Below, in pieces: positions 47,755 to 56,401 of a stretch of 64,000 nt of DNA; positions within the stretch are counted from its first letter, which is position 1; the number at the start of each line of letters is the position of its first letter. Under the pieces are notes generated by a model, which searched no databases, was not told the origin of the DNA, and was given only the letters and a program-made list of their open reading frames with translations. This DNA comes from BOG-908 sp963795825 (GTDB lineage Bacteria > Pseudomonadota > Alphaproteobacteria > Acetobacterales > Acetobacteraceae): positions 124,001 through 188,000 of the forward strand of contig CAWCIW010000005.1 of assembly GCA_963795825.1 (NCBI GenBank), written 5' to 3'. The translations under genes were made by a program, and so were the position numbers.

Positions 47755-49023
47755 GTGAGTTCAAGCGACACCACGACGGCCGCGATCAGGGACGTGCTGG
47801 ATGGCAGGCGGCGCGGCCTGCGCGCCATCCTGCCGTTTGCCGGGCCGGCCGTCGTCGCCAGCGTCGCCTATATCGATCCCGGCAATTTCGCCACCAACAT
47901 CCAGGCCGGCGCGCGCTATGGCTACAGCCTGCTCTGGGTGGTGCTGCTCGCGAACGTCGTGGCGATGCTGTTCCAGTCGCTGTCGGCGCGGCTCGGCATC
48001 GTCACCAACCGCAACCTGGCCGAGCTCTGCCGCGCGCATTTCCCGCGGCCGGTGGTGCTGGCGATGTGGGCGGTCAGTGAGGTGGCGGCAATGGCCACCG
48101 ACCTGGCCGAGTTCCTCGGCGGCGCGATCGGGCTTTCGCTGCTGCTGCATCTGCCGCTGCTCGCCGGCATGGTGATCACCGCCGCCATCACCTACGCGAT
48201 CCTGCTGCTGGACCGGCGCGGCTTCCGGCCGCTCGAGCTGGTGATCGGCGGCCTCGTGGGCCTGATCGGCGCCTGCTACGTGGTCGAGCTCGTGGTCGCA
48301 CCGCCCGACTGGTGGGCGGCCGGTGCTGGCCTGGTGCTGCCGCGCCTGGCCGACCACGATGCGGTGCTGCTGTCCGTCGGCATCGTCGGCGCCACGGTGA
48401 TGCCGCACGCGATCTATCTGCATTCCGGGCTGACGCAGGATCGCGCGCCGGCGCGCAACCCGGCGGACCGCCGCCAGCTCGTGCGCTTCTCGAATCGCGA
48501 GGTGGTGGCAGCCCTCACCGCGGCAGGTATCGTCAACGTGGCGATGGTGATGATGGCCGCGCGCGCGTTTCATGTGGGGCATAGCGATGTGGCGCAGATC
48601 GGCACCGCGTATCACACGCTGGTGCCGGTGTTCGGTGCCGCGGCAGCCGGGGTGTTCCTGGTCTCCTTGATGGCATCCGGCATTTCCAGTTCGGTGGTGG
48701 GCACCATGGCGGGCCAGGTGATCATGCAGGGCTTCGTGGGCTGGCGTATCCCGGTCTGGGTGCGCCGCGCGGCAACCATGCTGCCGGCCTTCGTGGTGGT
48801 CGGCTGCGGCTTCGATGCGACGCGCAGCCTGATACTCAGCCAGGTGGTGCTGAGCCTGGTGCTGCCGGTGCCGATGGTGGCGCTGCTGGTGCTGACGCGC
48901 CGCCGCGACGTGATGGGCGGGATGGCGACGGGCGGGGTGATGCTGTGCGCGGCCTGGGTGGCGACGGCGGCGACGGTCGGGCTCAACGGGGCGCTGCTCT
49001 GGGGGTTGGCTGGAGGCGGGTAG
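47755..49023 (+). CDS. mntH: Divalent metal transporter, Nramp/MntH family
   Basis: This 422-residue proton-coupled Mn2+ importer has about eleven helices. Helix 1 carries AYIDPGNFATNIQAG (the metal-binding DPGN), helix 6 carries VGATVMPHAIYLHSGL (MPH), and the loop DRRQLVRFSNRE follows. The GTG at 47755 is chosen because the likely operator lies directly upstream. Earlier in-frame starts would overlap mntR. The pairing with mntR indicates manganese control. Confidence 0.93.
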   Translation: MSSSDTTTAAIRDVLDGRRRGLRAILPFAGPAVVASVAYIDPGNFATNIQAGARYGYSLLWVVLLANVVAMLFQSLSARLGIVTNRNLAELCRAHFPRPVVLAMWAVSEVAAMATDLAEFLGGAIGLSLLLHLPLLAGMVITAAITYAILLLDRRGFRPLELVIGGLVGLIGACYVVELVVAPPDWWAAGAGLVLPRLADHDAVLLSVGIVGATVMPHAIYLHSGLTQDRAPARNPADRRQLVRFSNREVVAALTAAGIVNVAMVMMAARAFHVGHSDVAQIGTAYHTLVPVFGAAAAGVFLVSLMASGISSSVVGTMAGQVIMQGFVGWRIPVWVRRAATMLPAFVVVGCGFDATRSLILSQVVLSLVLPVPMVALLVLTRRRDVMGGMATGGVMLCAAWVATAATVGLNGALLWGLAGGG

Positions 49024-49084
49024 GCGCGGGTCTCGGCTTACTGGCGGGTTGCCTGGTGGGGGTTAGGCAAGAGGAACCGGCAAG

Positions 49085-49138
49085 GGCGCCAAGATCAAGA
49101 GCAAGAGCGCCAAGAGTATCTTCCTGGTGCCCTTGGCG
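49085..49138. other. Short direct and inverted repeats after mntH
   Basis: GGCGCCAAG and AGCGCCAAG are direct copies, and CGCCAAG (49108-49114) can pair with CTTGGCG (49132-49138). Placed downstream of mntH, this may be a terminator or a minor intergenic repeat. No gene in the 49024-49305 gap is credible. Confidence 0.35.
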
Positions 49139-49305
49139 GTTCCTATGGCTTTGTCTGTGTCTCGACACGCGTGGAAGCGCTTGGATCGCCAGCTTGCCGG
49201 CATGGCCGCCGTCCGCCGGCTGCGGACACGTCCGGTGACCGTGCGGCCTCCCGTGAAACGGCGCGCTTCCTTGCCGATCATCGCGCGCTTGCCTACCCTT
49301 GCCGG

Positions 49306-50169
49306 GTGCCCAAGCCAGATACCTCGATCCCGCCGCCGCTGCGCGCCCTGGGCGGCTGGGATGATGCGGCGTGGTTCTGCCCCAGCATCCTGACCGAGGA
49401 GGACGTGGTCGGACTCACCCTCCCCAAGCTGCCCGGAACGCGCAAGCAAAACTTCCACCTCGTCGAACGTAGCGCGCTGCAGGCACCCTCTAGGCCGGCA
49501 CGCGGCGCCAAGGCCGCACCTGCACCAACGGCCCCCGCTACCGGTATCGGCCCGATACTCGACGGCCTGCGCGTGAACCGCGCCGCGGCATTCCGCAAAC
49601 CGACCTTCTTCTTCGACGGCCCGGCCATCCTGTATTTCGCCGATATCCCGGCAGCCAACCTGAAGATACGCGCGGCGGACCTGCTGCGCCGCGCGTTGAT
49701 CGACAGCGCCTTGCGCGGTTGCGTGGTGCATCACGATCCGGGCCGCGTGCTGGCGATGTTCTGGCCCAGTGCGGAATCCGACATCACCGCGTTCGTCGAA
49801 GCCGCCCTGCCGCCCTATCCGTTGCACGCGCAATTCGCACAGGCCGAGGCCGCGCGCGCCGTCACCGGGCGAGCGGCGGCGGAGCCGGTCGGGAGCACCG
49901 CGCGCGCGCCACGCGACCGCGACAGCCGGGCGTTCGAGGTGGAACGTGCAGGCCTGTTGCGCGAACTGCAAAGTCTGCGATTGCGTATTTCCGAGATGCA
50001 GCAATCGCAATCCGCGGTGAGTGCCATGGAAACGCTTGGGCTGGACGATGCGCGGCTGCGGTCGATGCTTATTCTGTTGCATCCGGACAAGCATGCAAAC
50101 AGCGTGGCTGCTACGGAGGCGGCCAAGTGGGTTAATGGGATGCGGGATTTGTTAAAGGCGGGGAAGTAA
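49306..50169 (+). CDS. Protein of unknown function with a coiled coil and a C-terminal HPDK motif
   Basis: This product of about 287 residues starts at GTG 49306. The first 220 residues match no family I know. A likely coiled coil follows (FEVERAGLLRELQSLRLRISEMQQ), then a C-terminal LDDARLRSMLILLHPDKHANSVAATEAAKWVNGMRDLL. This looks like helices II-III of a J-domain with the HPD loop, at the C terminus rather than the N terminus. If it is a J-domain it would recruit DnaK. It converges with the BLUF gene across two repeat pairs. Confidence 0.65.
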   Translation: MPKPDTSIPPPLRALGGWDDAAWFCPSILTEEDVVGLTLPKLPGTRKQNFHLVERSALQAPSRPARGAKAAPAPTAPATGIGPILDGLRVNRAAAFRKPTFFFDGPAILYFADIPAANLKIRAADLLRRALIDSALRGCVVHHDPGRVLAMFWPSAESDITAFVEAALPPYPLHAQFAQAEAARAVTGRAAAEPVGSTARAPRDRDSRAFEVERAGLLRELQSLRLRISEMQQSQSAVSAMETLGLDDARLRSMLILLHPDKHANSVAATEAAKWVNGMRDLLKAGK

Positions 50170-50212
50170 TCCCAAACAAGAGCGAGATTGACGCATCCAA
50201 GGCAAGCAAGAA

Positions 50213-50376
50213 AGCAGTCCTTTTTCGAGAAAAAGGACCAAAAAGCTTTTGCTATGACGCCTGCACGAAAGCCTGCTTTCGCATTGCAAGTCGATGCGGC
50301 TGCAATGATAGCCAAATCGGCGAGCAGGCGTCATAGCAAAAGCTTTTTGCTTCTTTTTCTCGAAAAAGAAGGCCTT
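50213..50376. repeat. Dispersed dyad element R12, inverted pair (long form)
   Basis: A subfamily B arm and a subfamily A arm are in inverted orientation. The inner ends form a perfect 26-bp inverted repeat (50239-50264 with 50324-50349, reading CAAAAAGCTTTTGC, then TATGACGCCTGC). The core holds ATTGCAAGTCGATGCGGC and TGCAATGATAGCC. The whole unit, from GATTGACGCATC on, recurs at R20 near 63.4 kb with few differences. Confidence 0.88.
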
Positions 50377-50420
50377 CCTTCCTTGCTGCCGATGAGTTCA
50401 GGCCCAAGAAGGATTGGTAT

Positions 50421-50581
50421 AAGGCCTTCTTTTCTGAGTAAAAGAAGCGACATACTTTTGACTCCGCTGTCGCCGCCCCGCTTCAGAATGCCAGCTTTGC
50501 TTTCACAGTATGAAGCAAGCTGCCAATGCGGCGGGGAACGCAAAAGTTTTTTGGTCCTTTTTTCAAAAAAGGACTGCTTGC
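50421..50581. repeat. Dispersed dyad element R13, inverted pair
   Basis: This second pair lies in the same convergent gap, 44 bases after R12. The left arm is degenerate (hairpin TTCTTTTCTGAGTAAAAGAAG, with GACTCCGCTGTCGCC next to it, as in R2). The right arm is subfamily B (GGTCC/GGACTGC). The inner ends pair poorly. Together R12 and R13 fill the 417-base gap between genes at 50170-50586. Confidence 0.78.
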
Positions 50582-50586
50582 CTCGC

Positions 50587-51912
50587 CTAAGAGACTGTCA
50601 CATCCCCAACCGCGCTGGGCGTAGCGGCCATCGTGTTCAGGATCGTCCGGTTGACGTTCATCGCCGTCGTATTGGCGAAATCCGCACCTACCGTCGCACC
50701 CGCGGTCTTCTCCTCGGCGAACACGCGGCCGCCCACGACCACGATGAGCCCGGGATTGCGCGAGGCGCGCCGGGCGTCGACGATCGTGCGCGTCACCTGG
50801 TCCAGCACGTGATCGCGTCGGAAGGCGGCGCTGAGGGAGAGATCCAGCACGTCGAACCAGGTCGAGGAGAGCAGATCGTGCAGCGACTGCTGGTCCGACG
50901 GATATTCGCAATGCGGCGCCCAGCCGACGCTGCGCAGCACAGTGCCGTCCAGTGCTGCGCCGAGCCGGTGCAATTCGCCGGGTTCCGGCGCGATCAGCAC
51001 GGTCGGGTGGGCGAGCTTCGAGGCCTGGCGGGCAGGGCGGGCGGCGTCCAGCAGCCTGGCCGCGGTCTGCAGGCGGCAGAGGCCTATCGTCACGTCGAAC
51101 TCGCTGCAGAGATCCTCGCTCCACAGATCGCCCAGGCGGCGCGCGACCGGTTCGAAGATACGCGCCGACACGGTGCCGATACGCGCGCCGGCGCCGGCCA
51201 GCTCCTCGATCAGGTCGGAGGCGGCCTGCTGGTCCGTGGCGAGCAGCAGCTCGGCCAACTCGAGCACGCGCCGGTCTGGCGCCAGGTCCAGCGTGGCGGC
51301 CTGTGCGTCGCCGGTCAGGTTGAGCTGCGGCACCACGGTTTTGAGGAACACGTCGCGCAGCAGGGCCGCCGTGGTGCGGTTCAGCGGCGCGTGCGAGATC
51401 GCGTCCGAGTCGGCTGTATCGGCGGCGCGGGCGGCTTTCGGCACCAGGCGCACCAGAAGGGCCGCGGCGGATTCCGGTCTGGCCCGCAGCGCCTCGACGA
51501 CGTCGCTCGGCGGGTCGATCACGTCGCGGCGCCAGGAGGTGAGAACCGGGCCGGGGGTGGCGAGCTTCATGCTCCAGTCGCCGAACACCCGCTCCTCGAG
51601 CGGGCATTTGTCGAGGATCTCCACATCGGTATGCCGGTGGTCCGCAACGATCGAGTCCATCACGCTGCTGACCGCGCGCTCCGGGCCTTCGAGCCACTGA
51701 TAGAACCGCTCATTGTCGTAGAACATCACGCCGGTCAGCTTCTCGCGCGCGTTGCGCGACTGGGCCACGCGGGTCAGGTCATGCAATTCGGCGGCGGAGA
51801 GCGCCCGCACGGCGCGGCTGCGATAGACGACTTTGGAGAGCGCAGCGTTAGCGGCCCGGCCTTGCTCGGCGGACGGCCGGCGGTGATCGCGCGAACCCGG
51901 CTCTCTCAACAT
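50587..51912 (-). CDS. BLUF photoreceptor with C-terminal cobalamin-binding-like domain (AppA/AerR-like)
   Basis: The 441-residue protein has an N-terminal BLUF flavin domain (about 25-125): VVYRSRA with the flavin-site Tyr, the Asn in SRNAREKLTGVMFYD, the Gln in FYQWLEGP, and the Trp in DWSMKL. The C-terminal part (about 200-430) resembles a B12-binding/SCHIC domain: FEPVARRLGDLWSEDLCSEFDVTIG, then PEPGELHRLGAAL, which keeps a (D/E)xHxxG motif as in AerR. In purple bacteria AppA and AerR antagonise the photosynthesis repressor PpsR/CrtJ. The architecture suggests a light and cobalamin or redox sensor here. No photosynthesis genes lie in the window. Confidence 0.82.
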   Translation of the reverse strand: MLREPGSRDHRRPSAEQGRAANAALSKVVYRSRAVRALSAAELHDLTRVAQSRNAREKLTGVMFYDNERFYQWLEGPERAVSSVMDSIVADHRHTDVEILDKCPLEERVFGDWSMKLATPGPVLTSWRRDVIDPPSDVVEALRARPESAAALLVRLVPKAARAADTADSDAISHAPLNRTTAALLRDVFLKTVVPQLNLTGDAQAATLDLAPDRRVLELAELLLATDQQAASDLIEELAGAGARIGTVSARIFEPVARRLGDLWSEDLCSEFDVTIGLCRLQTAARLLDAARPARQASKLAHPTVLIAPEPGELHRLGAALDGTVLRSVGWAPHCEYPSDQQSLHDLLSSTWFDVLDLSLSAAFRRDHVLDQVTRTIVDARRASRNPGLIVVVGGRVFAEEKTAGATVGADFANTTAMNVNRTILNTMAATPSAVGDVTVS

Positions 51913-52202
51913 CGATCGCTCCCGCTGGCCATGTTCCGTGGCTTCTCAGGCGAAGGGACGGTGGCCGGTTGGACGTACCGGCTCTCAACGCACGACGATC
52001 ACGGAGTCCGGAGCTCGCGTCAATAGCGGGGTTCCCTCCGATCCATTCACGGACTCGTGATAGCTGGAATGTTTCAGTAAGAATGCGATGTAAACAGCTA
52101 TTGTTGCGAAAAGCCGATGTGGGACTTGCATTTAAGTTCGCTGCCGCGGACGCCAAACTGAGCCCGCAAAACACCGGCCCATTCCGGCGCGACAGCAACC
52201 AT

Positions 52203-52242
52203 CAAAAGTTTTTTGCTTCTTTTTTGCAAAAAAGAAGGCCTT
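52203..52242 (+). repeat. Dispersed dyad element R14, single arm
   Basis: A subfamily A arm (CAAAAGTTTTTTGC, hairpin CTTCTTTTTT/AAAAAAGAAG) lies in the divergent gap between the BLUF gene and cbbY. The rest of the 373-base gap, 51913-52285, shows no gene or clear promoter. Confidence 0.85.
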
Positions 52243-52285
52243 GCTGCCTTCGCAAAAAATCAGACAGCGGAATCACGGACAAGAT

Positions 52286-53011
52286 ATGCACCTGCAGGCC
52301 TTGATCTTCGACGTAGACGGAACCCTGGCGGAAACCGAAGAGCTGCACAGGCAAGCATTCAACGAGACCTTTGCCGCATACGGACTGGATTTCGTATGGG
52401 ACCAGGCGCTCTACCGCAAACTCCTGGAAGTGACCGGCGGAAAGGAGCGTATCGCGCATTACCTGCGCGATCATCAGAGTAAGACGAGCCTCTCCACCGC
52501 GGAGATCGCAGCGCTGCATGCGGACAAGACGGAGCGCTACACGCGGCTGGTCGCGCAAGGCGGGCTGGCGCTGCGGCCGGGGGTCGTGCGGCTCATCAAG
52601 GCAGCGGAGGCGGCGGGTCTGCGGCTCGCGGTGGCGACCACCACCAGCCGCCCGAACGTAGACGCGCTGCTGCTGGCTACCTTGAAACGGGATCCTTTTG
52701 CGGTGATCGCTGCGGGCGACGAGGTTTCCGCCAAGAAGCCGTCGCCGGAGGTCTATGAGCTGGCGCTGCGCCGGCTGGGCCTGCCCGCCGACGCCTGCGT
52801 GGCGTTCGAGGACACGCTGGCCGGGTTGCGCAGCGCATCGGGCGCCGGTTTGCGCTGCGTGGTGACGAAGAGCGTGTATGGCGGCGCGGGACCGTTTCCC
52901 GGCGCGCTGACGGTGGTGGATAATCTGGGCGAGCCTGGGGCGGGCGTAAACGCGTCCGCCGGGGCCGCGGTGCCCGGGATGATCGATCTGGCCTGGCTCG
53001 GCGGGCTGTGA
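52286..53011 (+). CDS. cbbY: CbbY-type HAD phosphatase
   Basis: This 241-residue haloacid dehalogenase-fold phosphatase has the nucleophile motif IFDVDGTLAETEELHRQAFNETF, motif II in VATTTSRPNV, a conserved Lys in SAKKPSPEVYELAL and the acidic VAFEDTLAGLRSA motif. The ETEELHRQAFNETFAAYG stretch and TGGKERIAHYL match CbbY, which removes xylulose-1,5-bisphosphate, an inhibitor of Rubisco. The start at 52286 follows the repeat R14 region; the longer frame is rejected. No other Calvin-cycle gene is in view. Confidence 0.85.
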   Translation: MHLQALIFDVDGTLAETEELHRQAFNETFAAYGLDFVWDQALYRKLLEVTGGKERIAHYLRDHQSKTSLSTAEIAALHADKTERYTRLVAQGGLALRPGVVRLIKAAEAAGLRLAVATTTSRPNVDALLLATLKRDPFAVIAAGDEVSAKKPSPEVYELALRRLGLPADACVAFEDTLAGLRSASGAGLRCVVTKSVYGGAGPFPGALTVVDNLGEPGAGVNASAGAAVPGMIDLAWLGGL

Positions 53012-53032
53012 TCCGAACAGCGACCGGTGCGA

Positions 53033-53275
53033 TCAGGCGGAGGCCATAGGCGGCAGACTTTCGGTGGTGGTTTCGCGCAGCATGGCGGCGAACAGGCGCA
53101 GGGCGTCCGCCGCACCGCGATCTGCGAGGCCGCCGGCGCTGAACTGCACCGAGAACAGCTCCGCCTGTTCGGCGATGATGAGCGCGGCCTCGCGCATGGC
53201 CTGCTGGGCCAGGGCGGTTTGCAGCATTTCAGGCATGGTCCGCCACTCGGCCGGGCTGTGTCGTGCTGTTTCCAT
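53033..53275 (-). CDS. Hypothetical small protein
   Basis: This 80-residue, alpha-helical, Ala/Gln/Glu-rich protein (MLQTALAQQAMREAALIIAEQAELF) has no cysteine and no membrane segment. I do not recognise a family. It converges with cbbY, 21 bases away, and lies 88 bases downstream of the rlmB start region's opposite flank. Codon use looks normal for the window. It could be a small accessory protein. Confidence 0.55.
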   Translation of the reverse strand: METARHSPAEWRTMPEMLQTALAQQAMREAALIIAEQAELFSVQFSAGGLADRGAADALRLFAAMLRETTTESLPPMASA

Positions 53276-53363
53276 CCGGCCAACATGAGGGGCGGAGGTT
53301 AAGAGGCGGTGCAGATGACGGGCTCGTGAATACGATTGTGGTTATGGCCTGTCCCGGCTCGCT

Positions 53364-54206
53364 TCAGCCGCGGGTCAGCTCGTAGAGCGCCACCGTGGCG
53401 GCGGCCGACACGTTGAGGCTGTCCATGCTGCCCGGCATCGCCAGGCCGGCCAGCTCGTCGCAGGTCTCGCGAGTGAGGCGACGCAGGCCCGCACCTTCCG
53501 CGCCCAGCACCAGGGCCACGCGGCGTTCGGCCAGCGCCGCGCCGCGCAGGCGGGCGCCGTCGGCGGCGAGGCCCACGGTCCAGAGGCCGGCCGCCTTGAG
53601 CGCCACCAGGGTGCGGGCCAGGTTTACCGCGCGTATCAGCGGGATTGTCTCCAGCGCACCGGAGGCGGCTTTGGCGAGCGCGCCGGTCTCGTCCGGCGCA
53701 TGGCGATCCTGTGCGATCACGCCGGCGACGCCGAAGGCCGCGGCCGAGCGTAGGATAGCGCCGACGTTGCGCGGGTCGGTTACCTGGTCGAGCACCAGAA
53801 GCGGACCGGGGCGCTCGAGTATGGTGGCGAGCGAGGGCTGCGGCAGCGGGTCGGCGAGCAGGCCGATGCCCTGGTGGACGGCGTCGCGGCCGAGCATCTG
53901 ATCCAGCCGGCTGCGGTCGATGCGTTCGGCTTGTACCGACCAGGGCGGCGGCAGGCGTTCGGCCAGCGTGCGTTCGGCCTCCTCGGTGAGAAGCAGGCGG
54001 CGGCAGCGGCGCTGCGGATTTGCCAGCGCGGCGGCGACAGGGTGCAGGCCGTAGAGCCAGATGGTGCCGGCGGGCGCGTGCGCGCGTTGTTCGGCGGCGC
54101 CGCGATGCTCGGTGGCAGGCGGCCGGGGCGGCCGTGGGCCATCGGGGCGGCGGACGCCGAGCGTCGGGCGCCCTTCCGGCCGCTTGCCGTGTGTGGGTGG
54201 CTTCAT
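53364..54206 (-). CDS. rlmB: 23S rRNA (guanosine-2'-O-)-methyltransferase, RlmB/TrmH family
   Basis: This 280-residue SPOUT methyltransferase has an N-terminal substrate-binding domain (IWLYGLHPVAAALANPQRR) and the knotted catalytic domain with LVLDQVTDPRNVGAILRSAAAFG, VALVLGAEGAGLRRLTRETCDEL and MPGSMDSLNVSAAATVALYEL. RlmB methylates G2251 in 23S rRNA. A basic, Pro-rich N-terminal extension of about 45 residues is present. The ATG at 54206 is chosen over a longer frame that reads through repeat R15. Confidence 0.9.
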   Translation of the reverse strand: MKPPTHGKRPEGRPTLGVRRPDGPRPPRPPATEHRGAAEQRAHAPAGTIWLYGLHPVAAALANPQRRCRRLLLTEEAERTLAERLPPPWSVQAERIDRSRLDQMLGRDAVHQGIGLLADPLPQPSLATILERPGPLLVLDQVTDPRNVGAILRSAAAFGVAGVIAQDRHAPDETGALAKAASGALETIPLIRAVNLARTLVALKAAGLWTVGLAADGARLRGAALAERRVALVLGAEGAGLRRLTRETCDELAGLAMPGSMDSLNVSAAATVALYELTRG

Positions 54207-54291
54207 GCCAGGGCTATGGCCCGTTGGCCCCGTCGAGGCAAGCAGCGCAGCCTGGCAGAAGCAGCCGAAGCCAAACGGACCAAAAGTTTTT

Positions 54292-54320
54292 TGCTTCTTT
54301 TTTGCAAAAAAGAAGGCCTT
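54292..54320 (+). repeat. Dispersed dyad element R15, single arm
   Basis: A subfamily A arm (CAAAAGTTTTTTGC, CTTC...GAAGGCCTT) sits in the divergent gap between rlmB and tRNA-Tyr, where it cannot terminate either gene. Confidence 0.83.
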
Positions 54321-54405
54321 GCTTGCTTGCTTCTGCCCCGGCGGCACACCGCGTTCGTTGACAACGCCGCCCGCCCGGCATATCCGCCTGCCTCGCCGCG
54401 CAGGC

Positions 54406-54490
54406 GGAGGGGTGCCCGAGTGGCTAAAGGGGGCGGACTGTAAATCCGCTGGCTTCGCCTACGTTGGTTCGAATCCAACCCCCTCCACCA
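54406..54490 (+). tRNA. tRNA-Tyr (anticodon GTA)
   Basis: An 85-base tRNA with acceptor GGAGGGG/CCCCTCC, a long variable arm (class II), anticodon stem-loop GCGGACTGTAAATCCGC with anticodon GTA, T-arm TTGGTTCGAATCCAA and an encoded CCA. It reads UAU/UAC tyrosine codons. Confidence 0.96.
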
Positions 54491-54713
54491 ACTGCGCCGC
54501 TCCTCCGCACCACCGAATTGCGTCGGAAAACTCCTGCCGGACGCGCGGCAACCCGCTCCGACGCAAACGCATTGCGAATAATTACGCCGTGGCTTGACAA
54601 CACCTTTCGCCAGGCGTCCGCATTCGGCGCGATGACTTTCCTGCCCAACGCGCACAAACGTGCACGATAACTGCGCGCGTATGCGCGCATGCATCAGATA
54701 ATAAGGTGAAACG

Positions 54714-55865
54714 ATGATTTCGCGATTGCATATTGCTGCCCTGCTGCTGTCTTCCGCACTCGCTGTATCGGCCGGTGCCGGCACTGCCCGGGCGGCAAAC
54801 TTCCAGACGCTGCACACATTCGCCAACGGCGCCGATGGCGCCTCGCCGGGCGGGGACCTGATCGCCGACAAAGCGGGCAATCTCTACGGCACGACCTCGG
54901 AAGGCGGCCCCAACGGCGCCGGATCGGTGTTCAAACTGGCGCCTGATGGCACCCTGACCACGATCTACAACTTCACCGGCGCCAGCGATGGCGACCTGCC
55001 GCTGGCCGGCTTGCTGGCCGATTTGCAAGGCAACCTGTACGGCGTCACCGAGATCGGCGGCGCCAACAACTGGGGCGTCGTGTTCAAGGTGACCCCGGAC
55101 GGGCACGCGACCACCATCTACGCGTTCAAGGGCGATGGCCATGACGGCGTCAACCCGCTCGGCCAACTGATCTGGGGGCCCGGCAAAACCCTGCTTGGGA
55201 CCACGCTGAACGGCGGGGCTTATGGGTTCGGCACCGTGTTCAAGGTGACCTTGGACGGCCAGGAAACGATCCTGCACGCTTTCAACGGCACAAAGGGCCG
55301 CTATCCCGCGGCCGGGCTGGTGATGGACAAGGCCGGCAACGTGTATGGCACCACACATAATGCCGGCGATGGCTCGTCCGGCTCGGTTTACGAGATCGAG
55401 GCGACCGGCGCCTTCCGGCCGCTGCTGATCTGCACCCAGGCCACCGGCTACTTCCTGTCCGGCGCATTGACGCTGGACGACGCCGGAACGCTCTACGGCA
55501 CCGCAAGCGCCGGTGGTAAGGACGACGACGGCACGGTGTTCAAGCTGACACCCGGCTCCGCGCCGAAGGTGCTGTATTCGTTCACGAACGGCAAGGACGG
55601 CGCCGGTCCGCTGGGACGGCTCTTTCTCGGCAAGCGCGGCAATCTGTTTGGGACCACCCAGTCGGGCGGCGCGAAGGGCGACGGCACGCTGTTCTCGCTG
55701 TCGCCGGACGGCAAGCTGACGACGCTGCACGCCTTTGACGGCACGACCGGCAGCTTCCCGCAGGGTGGGCTGGTGCACGATCCTGCGCAGGGGCTGGGGT
55801 GGCTGTATGGGCAGGCCTATGCCGGGGGTAGCGGCAACGGCACGGTGTTCCGGGTAGAGGACTAG
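54714..55865 (+). CDS. Secreted GloVer-type tandem repeat protein
   Basis: The 383-residue protein has an N-terminal signal peptide (MISRLHIAALLLSSALAVSA, cleavage likely after the ARA near residue 27) and about eight tandem repeats of the form GNLYGTT-GG--GxGTVFKLTPDG with a following LY.F segment. This is the GloVer choice-of-anchor repeat found in exported beta-propeller-like proteins. Its function is unknown. The start has TAAGGTG upstream. A repeat pair, R16, lies 24 bases after the stop. Confidence 0.88.
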   Translation: MISRLHIAALLLSSALAVSAGAGTARAANFQTLHTFANGADGASPGGDLIADKAGNLYGTTSEGGPNGAGSVFKLAPDGTLTTIYNFTGASDGDLPLAGLLADLQGNLYGVTEIGGANNWGVVFKVTPDGHATTIYAFKGDGHDGVNPLGQLIWGPGKTLLGTTLNGGAYGFGTVFKVTLDGQETILHAFNGTKGRYPAAGLVMDKAGNVYGTTHNAGDGSSGSVYEIEATGAFRPLLICTQATGYFLSGALTLDDAGTLYGTASAGGKDDDGTVFKLTPGSAPKVLYSFTNGKDGAGPLGRLFLGKRGNLFGTTQSGGAKGDGTLFSLSPDGKLTTLHAFDGTTGSFPQGGLVHDPAQGLGWLYGQAYAGGSGNGTVFRVED

Positions 55866-55889
55866 GCACGCAGATGACGGGAAGGAAGT

Positions 55890-56062
55890 AAGGCCTTCTT
55901 TTTCAAGAAAAAAAGCAAAAAGCTTTTGCGGTGACGCCTGCACCAAAGCGTGCGCCGATTTCTGCAAATATCGATATCGGCAGAGATGGCGCATGCCGCC
56001 GTGCAGGCGGGGGAGCAAAAGTTTTTTGGTCCTTTTTTTCAAAAAAGGACTGCTTTCTTCCT
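55890..56062. repeat. Dispersed dyad element R16, inverted pair
   Basis: The left arm is subfamily A. The right arm is subfamily B (GGTCC/GGACTGC). The inner ends pair over CGCCTGCAC (55935-55943) and GTGCAGGCG (56001-56009). The core holds AAATATCGATATCGGC, different from R12. It separates two genes on the same strand. Confidence 0.85.
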
Positions 56063-56107
56063 GCAAGTGCTCCACCAATCCGCCCGCAGGAAAGGGATAA
56101 CCGACAC

Positions 56108-56401
56108 ATGAGCACCGCGGCACCGCACGCTTGGTTCGAGCCGAAGCTCACGGCGCTGATGGCCGAGGCGGAGAGCGCCGGCATAGCGCGCGACGTGTCG
56201 GTGGCCGTGATCACCGACCTGGTGAACGGCAAGCTAGGCGCCGCCGTGCCGCCGCCGCAGGAGGCCGCGGACCAGGATATCGGCGAGCCCGATTACATGG
56301 TGCCGCACGGGCCGGATACCGGGCTGGCGGATTCCGGGGAGTTGGTGCGCAACCCGATGGAGCATGTCGGGCGCAGCCGTTGGGGCGGCGGCGCTTTGTG
56401 A
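56108..56401 (+). CDS. Hypothetical small protein
   Basis: This 97-residue protein has an N-terminal helical part (FEPKLTALMAEAESAGIARDVSVAVITDLVNG) and a hydrophilic C-terminal tail with GPDTGLADSGELVRNPMEHVGRSRWGG. No membrane segment or catalytic motif is visible and I know no family. GGAAAGG precedes the ATG. The stop overlaps the GTG start of the next gene as GTGA, so the two are probably coupled. Confidence 0.6.
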   Translation: MSTAAPHAWFEPKLTALMAEAESAGIARDVSVAVITDLVNGKLGAAVPPPQEAADQDIGEPDYMVPHGPDTGLADSGELVRNPMEHVGRSRWGGGAL

